From assembly GCF_016624945.1 (NCBI RefSeq), contig NZ_JACVUI010000001.1:496001-560000 (forward strand): DNA of 64,000 nucleotides, written 5' to 3'. How positions within the stretch are numbered: the first letter of the stretch is position 1; each line of letters begins with the position of its first letter. The notes under the pieces are model-generated. The model was not told where the DNA came from. It did not search any database and saw only the letters and a program-made list of their open reading frames with translations. The stretch is from Acinetobacter sp. S54 (GTDB lineage Bacteria; Pseudomonadota; Gammaproteobacteria; Pseudomonadales; Moraxellaceae). This document shows positions 18,253 through 27,464 of this stretch, piece by piece. Both the position numbers and the translations under genes were made by a program.

Positions 18253-18732
18253 TTATTGGTCTGTTTTTTTAAATGCGATAAGTGTCTGGCCATTTTGGTC
18301 AAATAACACCAGTAATTGTGAGCTGGCACGATAACGAGCAACTTTTTCAAGTGCTTGTTGATATTGTGTTGCAGTCAGGCTATTGGCATCCGTACACATC
18401 ATTTTTGTGCTGGCTATTTGGCCTAGGCTTAAGTTTTCATCTGTCGTGTTAAAACTGCCCATAATTTGATTGCAGCCATCTGAACCGCTAAACCGTTTAG
18501 AAGAAGGATCAAATTGGATTTGAGGCATTTTTTCAGAAGATTGAACCTGAAAACCATTAATCTCAGTGGCTACCCAACGTTGCGTATATAAAAGGTTAGG
18601 ACTTTCTGGTTGAGATGGCGTAGTGGGTTTCGACTTTGGTTGAGATTGAACAGGCGCTGATGCCATGTTTGCGCAGCCTGTGATAGAAAGACAAGAAATA
18701 AGACCTGTTGAAATCATCCACTGCTTTAACAT
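18253..18732 (-). CDS. META-domain (HslJ-like) lipoprotein
   Basis: A predicted lipoprotein of 159 residues. The lipobox ITGC puts the lipidated Cys at residue 20, followed by a Pro/Ser/Gln-rich linker and one META domain (about 60-159; RWVATEINGF at its start and DGCNQIMGSF inside). HslJ-type META proteins are linked to heat shock and novobiocin resistance in E. coli; the role here is unknown. The ATG at 18732 gives a proper signal peptide and has AAGGG upstream, unlike the in-frame codon at 18762. A paralogue with the same layout is at 56195-56692. Confidence 0.85.
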   Translation of the reverse strand: MLKQWMISTGLISCLSITGCANMASAPVQSQPKSKPTTPSQPESPNLLYTQRWVATEINGFQVQSSEKMPQIQFDPSSKRFSGSDGCNQIMGSFNTTDENLSLGQIASTKMMCTDANSLTATQYQQALEKVARYRASSQLLVLFDQNGQTLIAFKKTDQ

Positions 18733-18863
18733 GAAAATAACCCTTAAATAAAACTGATTCAAATTGTTAGATATAAGAGCAAAAAAAAGCAGTGCAGGTG
18801 GTGAAAAAGCGTGAAATTGTGTAGTTAATTTTTAGTATAGTCCCACATTATCTTCATAATCTA

Positions 18864-19928
18864 CTAAGGTTGCTGGTTTGGTTGTGGCAGACCTTCGCGG
18901 ATTACAGCAGAAAAATTGGCGCTGGTTTTATGTTTGAATGTTTCATACTCGGCTGCGCGTTCATTGATATAGGCCATTTGATACCATTCAGGCACAGTAT
19001 AATGATGGCTCAGCACCTTCAAATCATAGAGATAGTTAGGTAAATAACCTGAGGCAATTAAACGATAATCTTTGGGTAATTCATCTGGATTGATCGCTTG
19101 CACCATATCAAAAACCAGCGTTGTACAATTACTCGTCAAAGTGTTATACCAACGCGGTTCTTGTTGAAGTTCATCAACGGTTTTTAAATATTCATTAAAC
19201 AGGGCTTTTGCCTGAATATTGGGCATTTTAATAGGGAAAAGATAAACTTGTTCTTTACGGACGTTACTGCGCGTATAAATAATATCTTTTTCATCTGCTG
19301 CGACTAGACTTAATTCAAACTGTCGGAAAAAACCTCCAATTGCAGAAAAACTTTCATTCTTTTCTTTGCGGATTTCAATAGAAAAAGTCAGAGGTTGCTG
19401 ATCGCTGAAATTAAAACTCACTAATGTATGTGCAATTTGAGGCCCCATCCAATAGGAGGTCACAATATGTACACCTTCAATTTTATTTAAATCCAGACGA
19501 CGAGTTTCCCAGCGCGGGGTATAGCTGCCATCAGGTTTCCAGTCAAAATTTCGGATGTTGTGAAGTGTGATCACGTCACCGTCGCGCTCATAGGAAAGGA
19601 TCTTTTCGACTTCGGGATCCCACTCGCGATTTTGTAGCGGTGTGATATTAAAATACCAGATCAATACGCCAATAAAGCCCACAATATAAATCAGCATATC
19701 AATACGCCGACTGATCAAATGCTGGGTGATGTAAATACCTAAAATACTTAAGGCAAAAACGATCCATATACCAATCAACATTCTGCTCATCAGCCATCCA
19801 AATGGCTGTTGAATCCAGAGTGCCAGACAAACCCAAAGACTAGAAAAAATCACAAATATTGAAAAAGCGGTCAGAGCAATTCCTTTGCCCAGTGCAGTTA
19901 AAAATTCTTTTTTTCCAATATTCTGCAT
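18864..19928 (-). CDS. DUF4105 membrane protein
   Basis: A 354-residue protein with three N-terminal transmembrane helices (about residues 15-40, 43-65 and 72-92) and a large domain, probably periplasmic, with the DUF4105 pattern: SYWMGPQIAHTLVSF and WYNTLTSNCTTLVFD, the latter with the conserved Asn-Cys-Thr. The same domain forms the N-terminal part of the bacterial lipoprotein N-acyltransferase Lnb, where a Cys acts as nucleophile. An acyl-transfer or hydrolase role is an inference. It lies 21 bases downstream of folA on the same strand, so it may be in the thyA-folA transcript. Confidence 0.75.
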   Translation of the reverse strand: MQNIGKKEFLTALGKGIALTAFSIFVIFSSLWVCLALWIQQPFGWLMSRMLIGIWIVFALSILGIYITQHLISRRIDMLIYIVGFIGVLIWYFNITPLQNREWDPEVEKILSYERDGDVITLHNIRNFDWKPDGSYTPRWETRRLDLNKIEGVHIVTSYWMGPQIAHTLVSFNFSDQQPLTFSIEIRKEKNESFSAIGGFFRQFELSLVAADEKDIIYTRSNVRKEQVYLFPIKMPNIQAKALFNEYLKTVDELQQEPRWYNTLTSNCTTLVFDMVQAINPDELPKDYRLIASGYLPNYLYDLKVLSHHYTVPEWYQMAYINERAAEYETFKHKTSANFSAVIREGLPQPNQQP

Positions 19929-19949
19929 AATTTATTTAATCGATTGGTT

Positions 19950-20459
19950 TTATTTTTGATAGCTTGCAAACTCAAAGACAATGCCAGTTTGGTCATCGGT
20001 ATGTTGTTCACTGCTTACTTTGTTAAATGTATCGGGAATATCAGGATAAAAAGTGTCTCCCTGAACATCCAATTCGACGTGTGTGAGTTCTAAACGGTCA
20101 GCGATATCAAGCGTTTGCTTAAAGATTTCTCCACCACCAATAATAAACAACGTTTTTTTATCAGTATGTTGAACATCCTTCGCGGCTCCCTGCAAGGCAG
20201 CTTCTATAGTGGGTGCAACTTTAGTATCTTCAAAACTCCAAGCTGGATCACGGGTAATCACCCAGTTAATGCGATTGGGCAAAGTGCGTCCCATCGATTC
20301 CAGAGTCTTACGTCCCATAATCACCACACCAGCTTGGGTGAGTTGCTTAAAATGTTTTAGATCCGCTGAAATATGCCACGGTAACGCATTCGCTTTACCA
20401 ATGCATTGCTTTTGGTCCATTGCCACCACATGTACTACTTCGAGGTCTTGAAATGCCAT
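19950..20459 (-). CDS. folA: dihydrofolate reductase
   Basis: NADPH-dependent reduction of dihydrofolate to tetrahydrofolate, regenerating the cofactor used up by ThyA. The family blocks are present: HVVAMDQKQCIGKANALPWH (substrate loop), VVIMGRKTLESMGRTLPNR (NADPH site) and FIIGGGEIFKQTL. Length 169 is slightly longer than E. coli FolA (159). It starts 17 bases after thyA on the same strand, the usual thyA-folA operon. It is the target of trimethoprim; I cannot call resistance from the sequence. Confidence 0.96.
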   Translation of the reverse strand: MAFQDLEVVHVVAMDQKQCIGKANALPWHISADLKHFKQLTQAGVVIMGRKTLESMGRTLPNRINWVITRDPAWSFEDTKVAPTIEAALQGAAKDVQHTDKKTLFIIGGGEIFKQTLDIADRLELTHVELDVQGDTFYPDIPDTFNKVSSEQHTDDQTGIVFEFASYQK

Positions 20460-20476
20460 TTTGATGTTCCTTAACC

Positions 20477-21319
20477 TTAAACTGCAACAGGGGCTTTAAT
20501 TGCGGGGTGGGATTGATAATCTACAATTTCAATATCTTCAAATTTAAAATCAAAAATATCGTCAATCTCTGGATTTAATTTTAATTGGCACAACGGAAGA
20601 GGTTCGCGAGTAAGTTGTAATTGTGCTTGTTCAAAATGATTGGCATATAAATGAGTATCTCCGCCTGTCCAGACAAAATCACCAACATCCAAGCCACAAA
20701 CTTGCGCAATCATATGAGTGAGTAGGGCATAACTGGCAATATTAAATGGTACACCTAGAAATACATCAGCACTACGCTGGTAAAGCTGACAGGAAAGTTT
20801 GCCATCCTGAACAAAAAACTGGAACAAGGTGTGGCAAGGCGGTAATGCAACTTGTCCTGCTTCATTTGGATTCCAGCCCGACACGATCAAACGACGTGAA
20901 TTTGGGTTCGTCTTTATTTCATTGATCAGCCACTGAATTTGATCAAAACCATCTGTGTTGTAACTGCCACCAGTTTTTTTAGAGGCGCCAAAATTACGCC
21001 ATTGGTGGCCATAAACGGGGCCAAGCTCTCCTTCAGGACGACCAAAACGGGCAGTTTGCTCGGCAGTTGCCCATTCATCCCAGATGGTGACTTTATTGTC
21101 TTTGAGATATTGAACATTGGTATCACCTTTTAAAAACCACAACAGTTCAATCACAATCGAGCGAAAATGAACTTTTTTAGTGGTTAGTAAAGGAAAACCT
21201 TTGGATAAATCAAAACGCATTTGATGACCGAATACCGAACGTGTTCCTGTTCCTGTACGGTCACCTTTGTCGCCGCCGTTGTCGAGGATATGTTGTAAAA
21301 GGTCTAAATACGCGCGCAT
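20477..21319 (-). CDS. thyA: thymidylate synthase
   Basis: Converts dUMP to dTMP with methylenetetrahydrofolate. The catalytic cysteine is in [10 protein letters not shown] (C162 here). Other blocks are [19 protein letters not shown] (phosphate-binding loop) and [12 protein letters not shown]. At 280 residues it is a few longer than E. coli ThyA (264), with a short insertion around [15 protein letters not shown]. First gene of the thyA-folA pair. Confidence 0.97.
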   Translation of the reverse strand: MRAYLDLLQHILDNGGDKGDRTGTGTRSVFGHQMRFDLSKGFPLLTTKKVHFRSIVIELLWFLKGDTNVQYLKDNKVTIWDEWATAEQTARFGRPEGELGPVYGHQWRNFGASKKTGGSYNTDGFDQIQWLINEIKTNPNSRRLIVSGWNPNEAGQVALPPCHTLFQFFVQDGKLSCQLYQRSADVFLGVPFNIASYALLTHMIAQVCGLDVGDFVWTGGDTHLYANHFEQAQLQLTREPLPLCQLKLNPEIDDIFDFKFEDIEIVDYQSHPAIKAPVAV

Positions 21320-21438
21320 GATTCTCTCTAATCTGGATGGATATTGGTCAATTAAAAAACCAATAAAACATTAAAAATCGATATCAAATCTTAACTGCTT
21401 TTACTCAGAATGAACAGCGTAGTAGATGTAATACAAAC

Positions 21439-21804
21439 CTAACGTTGTGCACGATTTTGATAAATGCTAACGACAAATAAACCCAATGCACTAAAGCTGA
21501 GGGCTTGTAGAGCTAATACTATTTTTTGCGTTTTCGGTAATAATAAAATGATTAAGATTAGCCCCATGACTGGGAATACGGTTTCCAAAATCTTAAAGCC
21601 GTTACGATAAGGATTGTTCGGATCAATGCGTTGAAAAGAATATTGAATGAAATGTGTGATTACGCCTATGCCTAAACAACTTATGGTAAATCCTGGGGTT
21701 AATTTCTGAATCTGGGATAAAAAATAAATGATGGCACATATGGCGATACAGCTACCAAGTTTCATACCACGGGTGCAGCGCTCAGAGTACCAAAAATCTA
21801 ACAT
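21439..21804 (-). CDS. small membrane protein, second copy of a tandem pair
   Basis: A 121-residue integral membrane protein with four predicted helices (about residues 18-35, 38-58, 74-92 and 96-113). It opens MLDFWYSERCTRG, close to the opening MLEFWFNSDTSRT of the gene just upstream, and has the same helix spacing, so the two look like tandem paralogues. The start at 21804 is two bases past the stop of the upstream gene (one base between), indicating coupling. A longer frame reaching 21891 would overlap that gene and is not favoured. Function unknown. Confidence 0.7.
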   Translation of the reverse strand: MLDFWYSERCTRGMKLGSCIAICAIIYFLSQIQKLTPGFTISCLGIGVITHFIQYSFQRIDPNNPYRNGFKILETVFPVMGLILIILLLPKTQKIVLALQALSFSALGLFVVSIYQNRAQR

Positions 21805-21805
21805 A

Positions 21806-22192
21806 TTAATGGTCTTTAGGTGGCATGATGGCGTTTGATTTAAACAGAAATTGGGGTGAAAAAATAAAAACCGCCAATGCCATAAAAGCAATACCTTGAA
21901 TACCCCATCCCATCAGATTGTTTAGGGTTTTCATAAAAAGCAAAGTGAGTAACAACGCAATCGGAATCCATGTCAATAAGCGATACAGTAGTCCTGTTGG
22001 ATTACGTTGAGCAAAATGTTGTTTTAAATAACGACAGATTAAAAAAATGACGCCTGTTCCAGCAAACATTAAAATCACGTCTAAAGGCAGTGGGTGATAG
22101 CGATATAAACCCAGTGCGATGAGCAAAGTAACGATCAAAATCAGAAATTTTTGTGTACGTGACGTGTCAGAGTTAAACCAGAATTCAAGCAT
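21806..22192 (-). CDS. small membrane protein, first copy of a tandem pair
   Basis: A 128-residue integral membrane protein with four hydrophobic segments (about residues 16-33, 37-56, 70-86 and 91-112). I place the start at 22192 (MLEFWF) because this matches the opening of the downstream paralogue; an in-frame ATG at 22231 adds 13 residues. Neither start has a strong ribosome binding site. No known domain is recognised. Located between thyA and lgt on the same strand. Confidence 0.68.
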   Translation of the reverse strand: MLEFWFNSDTSRTQKFLILIVTLLIALGLYRYHPLPLDVILMFAGTGVIFLICRYLKQHFAQRNPTGLLYRLLTWIPIALLLTLLFMKTLNNLMGWGIQGIAFMALAVFIFSPQFLFKSNAIMPPKDH

Positions 22193-22298
22193 GTTGATTG
22201 GATCATTATGGAAACCCTGAAAATGTAACATACAAATTGGGAATCAAGATATTGAATCAAATACATCGTTTAAAACAAAGAGATTATTTTTACAGATT

Positions 22299-22330
22299 GT
22301 TTTCGGTCTGAGATGTGTCAAACCGAAAAC
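22299..22330. terminator. inverted repeat downstream of lgt, possible terminator
   Basis: Perfect 9 bp arms gttttcggt (22299-22307) and accgaaaac (22322-22330) with a 14-base loop, 20 bases past the lgt stop on the minus strand. There is no good T-run after it, so termination is possible but not certain. Confidence 0.5.
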
Positions 22331-22350
22331 ATGAAGAGGAAGAATAAGGG

Positions 22351-23169
22351 TTAGCGATTTTTTAATGGACCCCAATCGTAGATTTTACGTTGATACGCGT
22401 ACCAAAACATCCATAGGCCAATCAAAATCATAGGAACAGTTAATATCTGACCTTTGGTCATCCAGCCTAATAAAATGAAGCCTTGGTCTGCATCGGGTTC
22501 ACGGAAAAACTCCATGCTAAAACGTGCAATTCCGTAACCAATTAGAAATAATGCAGAAACTGCCATACGTGGACGAGGTTTACGACTAAACCACCATAAT
22601 ACTAAAAATAGAATAAGCCCTTCGCAAACGGCCTGATAAATCTGTGAGGGGTGACGTACTAAATGCAAAGGATCTGTTGGAAAGATCATCCCAAATGGAT
22701 AGTTAGGGTTTTGAACCGCGCGACCATAAAGCTCCCCACCGATAAAATTACCAATACGACCAAACATCAGGCCAGTAGGAACACAAGGGGCAATAAAATC
22801 GAGAGTTTCAAACCATGTTTTTTGATATTTTCGGCACCAGAGAATCATGGCAAGCATAACCCCGATAAATCCACCATGAAAACTCATGCCACCTGTCCAG
22901 ACTTGAAATAACCAGAGTGGATCAGCTAAAAACTTGCCTAATTCATAAAAAAGCACATAACCAATACGTCCACCCAGTACTACACCCATTGCTCCATAGA
23001 ACACGAGGTCTGAAACCATATCGGCTGTCCAGCCATCACGTTGCTTGGCTCGATACGAGGCAAGTCCCCAAGCGCATAGAAAAGCCAAAAGGTACATCAG
23101 CCCATACCAATGAACTTTCAGTGGCCCAAGTGACAGTGCAACAGGATCAATATTGGGGTAGGTCAGCAT
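22351..23169 (-). CDS. lgt: prolipoprotein diacylglyceryl transferase
   Basis: Transfers diacylglycerol from phosphatidylglycerol to the lipobox cysteine of prolipoproteins, the first step of lipoprotein maturation, in the inner membrane. There are about seven transmembrane helices. The Lgt signature GRIGNFIGGELYGR is present (GRIGNFIN in most species), as are HGGFIGV and the substrate-site region RHPSQIYQA. The ATG at 23169 has AAGGAAT upstream and gives 272 residues, the usual size; a frame extending to 23265 would overlap the divergent gene. Several lipoproteins in this window are its substrates. Confidence 0.95.
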   Translation of the reverse strand: MLTYPNIDPVALSLGPLKVHWYGLMYLLAFLCAWGLASYRAKQRDGWTADMVSDLVFYGAMGVVLGGRIGYVLFYELGKFLADPLWLFQVWTGGMSFHGGFIGVMLAMILWCRKYQKTWFETLDFIAPCVPTGLMFGRIGNFIGGELYGRAVQNPNYPFGMIFPTDPLHLVRHPSQIYQAVCEGLILFLVLWWFSRKPRPRMAVSALFLIGYGIARFSMEFFREPDADQGFILLGWMTKGQILTVPMILIGLWMFWYAYQRKIYDWGPLKNR

Positions 23170-23263
23170 TCCTATTCCTTGATTTTTATCATTGGCACAG
23201 ATTTTAACGGAATGAGCGAAAAATGTTGTACATTCAATGTTTAAAGATAACGAGAAAAATTTC

Positions 23264-24049
23264 ATGTGTATTGTAGCATTGGCTTGGCAAGTTCTAGAAC
23301 AGACACCGATCTGCTTATTGTCGAATCGTGATGAATTTTATGCACGTCCCACCTCTCAATTACATGTATGGTCAAATAGTTCGATTATTGCAGGGCAGGA
23401 CTTACAATCAGGTGGAACATGGATGGGCGTAACGGCTTCAGGACGTTGGGCAATTGTGACCAATTTCCGTGATGGTCAAGATAAAAAGACATACCACACT
23501 TCCAGAGGTACATTAATTGAAGATTTTTTGTTGTCTGAGCAAACACCTATTCGGTTTGCGCAACAGCTTGAACGTGTCCAACAACAATATGCTGGATTTA
23601 ATCTGTTTCTAGGTGACCAGACTCAGGCGGTTTATATGAGTAATCGTGGTGAAGCACCTCAAGTATTGGCTAAAGGTGTATACGTGGTTTCCAATGGTTT
23701 AATGTCAGAACATTGGGAGAAAACTAAACATTTGCGTATCCGTTTCACTCAGGAATTTTTACCGATGCTGCAAATGGGGATTAAAGAAGATGAGCTTGAG
23801 TATGCCGCATGGGATATTCTGGAGGATGAGCGCAAAGTTATCCCTGATTTATTGCCTAGAACTGGTATAAGCCCAGAAATGGAAGAACTTCTCTCTTCTA
23901 CTTTTATTCAAAGCCCTATATACGGCACACGTTGTTCTAATTTTTTAACCATGAAAAATCAACAATGGACGTGGTTGGAAAAGACACAGTGGGGCGATTT
24001 AAAAGATCAAATTATGCATTTGAATATTGATTTAAAACAACAAAGCTGA
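23264..24049 (+). CDS. NRDE (TANGO2-like) family protein
   Basis: A 261-residue protein of the NRDE family, named for the NRDE motif seen at SNRDEFYARPT. The start at 23264 gives the family N-terminus MCIVALAWQ, with Cys2 where the family has a proposed N-terminal nucleophile after Met removal; AACGAG precedes it. The eukaryotic homologue TANGO2 has been linked to haem or lipid handling, but the bacterial function is unsettled. Divergent from lgt, with only 94 bases between the starts. It ends in a terminator hairpin that overlaps its stop codon. Confidence 0.85.
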   Translation: MCIVALAWQVLEQTPICLLSNRDEFYARPTSQLHVWSNSSIIAGQDLQSGGTWMGVTASGRWAIVTNFRDGQDKKTYHTSRGTLIEDFLLSEQTPIRFAQQLERVQQQYAGFNLFLGDQTQAVYMSNRGEAPQVLAKGVYVVSNGLMSEHWEKTKHLRIRFTQEFLPMLQMGIKEDELEYAAWDILEDERKVIPDLLPRTGISPEMEELLSSTFIQSPIYGTRCSNFLTMKNQQWTWLEKTQWGDLKDQIMHLNIDLKQQS

Positions 24050-24068
24050 CCGAAGTCAGCTTTGTTTT
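24041..24068. terminator. bidirectional terminator between NRDE gene and phoX
   Basis: Perfect 10 bp stem CAAAGCTGAC/GTCAGCTTTG with a CGAA loop, then T-rich sequence. The left arm contains the stop codon of the NRDE gene. Confidence 0.8.
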
Positions 24069-24080
24069 ATTTTGCTTATC

Positions 24081-26054
24081 TTATTTTTTAACAACAGACG
24101 GTGCAATTGGATCAGCAGTGATATAGCCTACACTAGCGCTAAAACCATCGCTATAGTTACTGTCGATATAACTTTGTAATTGGCCTTTCACCCCTGCATG
24201 AATGCTGCCCCAGTCACCCGGATGCTGGAAATTACTCATGATATAGGTCCAGCCATTGACCGAATCTACAGCATGTAAGCCAGTGGATTCCGCACCTGCT
24301 GGTGTGGATAAAAGACGGACCAACTCTTTGCTGTCGACATTATATGCCCACAAGAAGTTATTAACGTGGTTACCACTGTCCTCACCAATAAACAGAGTAC
24401 GTAAGGTTTCAGAATATTTAAGATTATCAGGGCTGGCGATTTTTTCTGGATCTGCAGTATTACCCAGACTGTCTGCGCTAATATCAACACCAGATAACAT
24501 GAGGTGCGAGTATAAAGGAACCCACTCACTATTAATCAGTGAACCATCCGTTGCAGGATAGGCTGTACCTAATTTATGCTCAAGAATACCACCCGCCGTG
24601 ATTTTTTTGGAAAAGCTGACATTGTTGGAAGCTACCCAGCCAGAACCATTGGTAATCATGGAATCCTGAATATTGGCTAATGCTGAATATGCCACTTTGT
24701 CCTTGATATTAATAGTGGTTCCTTCCATTTTGGTAAAGGCCATACTGCCGCCTTTTAGGGCTGCATAGCGATGTGTTTCCAAAAAGGCAGCCGCTTTTTC
24801 CATACCTGGTTTAACTTTTACCCAAAGTTTTTTCTTGGCTAAGGTAATTTCCGTGTAACTGGCATCGTTTGGATTAACCGTTAAGCTTTCCATAATCTCG
24901 GTTGGTTGAATATTCTGCACATTTACCAGATTTTCAATTTCTTGACTTGTGGCATGACCAAGGTTGATCCATTGAATACGAGCCGTGCTAGATTCAGTTA
25001 AGACATCTAGATATTTTGCAACATAGAGAGTTCCAGCAGATAAGTCTTTTTCTTTATCTGCGACAAACATAAAGAAACCGCCATTGGTATAGTCATCGCC
25101 CATAATTACAGTACGATTGTCTGGCATAACATGTACGAGCTCGTGTGAGATACGACCCATACAAAAATGTTTTTTAATTGTGCCTGTCCCATCCAGATTA
25201 ACGGTCACTTCTGGTAAATGCCCATAGTTATAGGCTTTGGCTTTGCTTGCATCCCCAAAGAAGTTTTTGCCTATGCCAGTTACTGCTGAACCGCCAATAC
25301 CTTGTTCAAATGCATCAGGTTCATATTCTTCACTGGAGAGGTGAGTGTTCCATGGTGATAAACTCGCGCCACAAGTAATCCATAAACCATGAACTGGGGC
25401 TGTATCTACATTAAAATATTTTTTGAGTTCAAGATGACCGGTTTTTTGGTCTTGATCCAGTGTCAAAATGGCAATAGGTGATGGAAGTTCACCATATTCA
25501 CTTGCTCCAGCCTGATTTTTTGAGGTGTATTCAAATTGCACCACATGGAATACAGGATTGCTAACCCCATCAACTTTGGCATTTTCTAAATGAATAAGTG
25601 AAGAACCATCTGGACAGTCAGAAAAGAACTGGCGCTCTTTACCGGCAACGGAGTTATCCATAATAGGATCGCCATTTACATTGAAATAACCGCCTGCCAC
25701 AATTGTTCCGCCTTTGAGGTTAGGAACTTGTTCACCTGTTTTAAAGAAGTTTTTATACGCCAGTTGGTATTCGGTACTGGTTGAATTGTCCCAGTCAATT
25801 TTAAGTTTTGATTGAACTGACGTCGTTGCCATTTCTGCTGGATTCGCCAACGAAGGTGCAGACATCGCGGTAAATTTTGCATTTTTAAGATTGCTAGCTT
25901 CAACTGGTGGCGTCACGACAACACTGTCATTGTCGCTATCATTACATCCTGCCAACGTTGCTGCTGTTGCCATTGCCCCTAATGGTAAAAAAGGAATGCC
26001 GCCAAACCACTTTAGTAAATCACGACGGGTAGGTTGAGTGCTTGCCGATGTCAT
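24081..26054 (-). CDS. phoX: PhoX-family (DUF839) phosphatase, Tat lipoprotein
   Basis: A 657-residue exported protein of the PhoX family: Ca/Fe-dependent alkaline phosphatases releasing phosphate from organic monoesters. The Tat signal TRRDLLKW has the twin arginines at 10-11, followed by a hydrophobic core and a lipobox LAGC (Cys37), so it is probably a Tat-exported lipoprotein. The following Asp/Asn-rich linker fits this. The bulk matches DUF839 (CPDGSSLIHLENAKVDG, EPDAFEQGIGGSAVTGIG). The tatABC genes lie directly upstream on the same strand. A PHO-box-like repeat at 26127-26149 suggests PhoB control. The phosphatase activity is a family inference. Confidence 0.87.
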   Translation of the reverse strand: MTSASTQPTRRDLLKWFGGIPFLPLGAMATAATLAGCNDSDNDSVVVTPPVEASNLKNAKFTAMSAPSLANPAEMATTSVQSKLKIDWDNSTSTEYQLAYKNFFKTGEQVPNLKGGTIVAGGYFNVNGDPIMDNSVAGKERQFFSDCPDGSSLIHLENAKVDGVSNPVFHVVQFEYTSKNQAGASEYGELPSPIAILTLDQDQKTGHLELKKYFNVDTAPVHGLWITCGASLSPWNTHLSSEEYEPDAFEQGIGGSAVTGIGKNFFGDASKAKAYNYGHLPEVTVNLDGTGTIKKHFCMGRISHELVHVMPDNRTVIMGDDYTNGGFFMFVADKEKDLSAGTLYVAKYLDVLTESSTARIQWINLGHATSQEIENLVNVQNIQPTEIMESLTVNPNDASYTEITLAKKKLWVKVKPGMEKAAAFLETHRYAALKGGSMAFTKMEGTTINIKDKVAYSALANIQDSMITNGSGWVASNNVSFSKKITAGGILEHKLGTAYPATDGSLINSEWVPLYSHLMLSGVDISADSLGNTADPEKIASPDNLKYSETLRTLFIGEDSGNHVNNFLWAYNVDSKELVRLLSTPAGAESTGLHAVDSVNGWTYIMSNFQHPGDWGSIHAGVKGQLQSYIDSNYSDGFSASVGYITADPIAPSVVKK

Positions 26055-26126
26055 AATAAATCCATAACGTTTGTGGGTATATTTGTGGCACTGATTTTAG
26101 GCAATTTTGATGACATTTTTTTTACG

Positions 26127-26149
26127 GTTTAAAGTCAGTTTAAAGACAA
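26127..26149 (-). promoter_or_regulatory. candidate PHO box upstream of phoX
   Basis: On the minus strand the sequence is an 11-base tandem repeat, TTGTCTT-TAAA-CTGACTT-TAAAC. Two 7-base halves 4 bases apart match the PhoB consensus CTGTCAT-n4-CTGTCAT at 10 of 14 positions. It lies 73-95 bases before the phoX start. The rest of the tatC-phoX gap is AT-rich without other signals. Confidence 0.5.
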
Positions 26150-26244
26150 TATTATTTTTAAAAATCAAATAACTAATGTGAGAAAATACAAACCTGAATA
26201 TATGAATATTCAAGCTTTAAAGGGGGGCTTGATGAAGCGTTGTT

Positions 26245-27006
26245 TTAGGATGCAGAGCGTCGTTCGAGGAATTTTCCAAAAAATAAACCCATCTCAAATA
26301 ACAACCACATTGGCACCGCGAGCATGACCATTGAAATAGCATCTGGTGGTGTAATAAACATCGAGATAAAGAAACAACCGACAATAATAAAACGTCGTTT
26401 TTCGGCTAGACTCTGGGTACTGACCACACCAATTAAAATCAGAAGCAAAGTTACAATTGGAATTTCAAAGGTAAAACCAAAGACTAAGAACAGTTTAAGA
26501 CAAAACTCAAGATAGCTATTAATATCAGTCATTGGTGCTACAGTTTCTGGAGATACACTAATGAAAAAATGCAAAATCGCGGGCAGGGTAATAAAGTAGG
26601 CAAAAGCGATGCCAGCAAAAAATAAAATAATACTGCCAACCAACAAAGGCAACGCCAAATAACGTTCTCTAGCATATAACGCTGGCTTAACAAATGACCA
26701 TAATTGAAACAAAATAAAAGGCATAGCCAGTACAATTGCCACGAACAAATTGAGTTTAAATGGTGCCATAAATGTTGCAGTTACATCGGTTGCAATCATG
26801 GAGGATGAGGCGGGCAATTGCATGCGTAATGGTTCAGATAACCATTGATATGTATAGTTGCGAAAAGGCAATAAACAAAAAAATAAAAAAAGAGTCACCC
26901 CAACGATTTTAAACAAATGTTTACGTAACACCACCAGATGGTTCATCAGGGGCATCTGCTCCAGTGTTTCATCTGTACTTAATAGGTTTGAGGGAAGCTG
27001 GTTCAT
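26245..27006 (-). CDS. tatC: Sec-independent protein translocase TatC
   Basis: Integral membrane receptor of the twin-arginine translocon. Six transmembrane helices. The N-terminus has the conserved LVVLRKHLFKIV region after a MPLMNHL stretch, where most TatC proteins have HLxELRxR, and FTFEIPIV is the conserved helix block. Length 253 is normal. Its ATG overlaps the tatB stop by four bases (ATGA-type), so translation is coupled. With tatA and tatB it would export folded proteins such as PhoX, encoded next. Confidence 0.95.
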   Translation of the reverse strand: MNQLPSNLLSTDETLEQMPLMNHLVVLRKHLFKIVGVTLFLFFCLLPFRNYTYQWLSEPLRMQLPASSSMIATDVTATFMAPFKLNLFVAIVLAMPFILFQLWSFVKPALYARERYLALPLLVGSIILFFAGIAFAYFITLPAILHFFISVSPETVAPMTDINSYLEFCLKLFLVFGFTFEIPIVTLLLILIGVVSTQSLAEKRRFIIVGCFFISMFITPPDAISMVMLAVPMWLLFEMGLFFGKFLERRSAS

Positions 27007-27452
27007 ACGGCAATCTTCAGTTTAATAGGAGTTGTCTGTTGCAAAGTCATCTGAGGGCTATCGCCCGTATGTTCTTGCAGCCGCCATGTTTGAAAAGGAA
27101 TATAAACTGCAGTGGAAATAAATGAATACACTCGAACAATATTTTGTTTTTCCTTATGATTTTGAGAAATATGTTCTAATTCGGAAAGTTTTCTCTTTTC
27201 TATTTCTTCCAGTTGAGATTGTACTTTGCGTTCGAGTGCTTCAATTCGATCAAGTTCATCCTGCATTTCTTTGCGAAATTCAGAAATTTTGAGTTCGCGG
27301 TCAATTTCATTTTGAATATTGCTGATATGACGCTTAATTCTGGCATACCAACGTCCCGCAAAACGTGCAGCTTCAGGCAGTTTATCAGGCCCTAAAACCA
27401 ATATTGCGATGACGGCAAAACACAGAATTTCTGTCATTCCAACATTCAGCAT
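27003..27452 (-). CDS. tatB: Sec-independent protein translocase TatB
   Basis: A 149-residue TatB: one N-terminal membrane helix (MTEILCFAVIAILVLGPDKLPEAAR, where the GPDKLP turn marks TatB), an amphipathic helix, then a long charged coiled-coil region (about residues 40-95) and a less conserved tail. Works with TatC in recognising twin-arginine signal peptides. It begins 12 bases after tatA and overlaps tatC. Confidence 0.93.
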   Translation of the reverse strand: MLNVGMTEILCFAVIAILVLGPDKLPEAARFAGRWYARIKRHISNIQNEIDRELKISEFRKEMQDELDRIEALERKVQSQLEEIEKRKLSELEHISQNHKEKQNIVRVYSFISTAVYIPFQTWRLQEHTGDSPQMTLQQTTPIKLKIAV

Positions 27453-27464
27453 GACTTGGGTTCC

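Noticed and set aside
22351..23265. 304-residue version of Lgt
   Set aside because: It would overlap the divergent NRDE gene start and adds residues unlike any Lgt.
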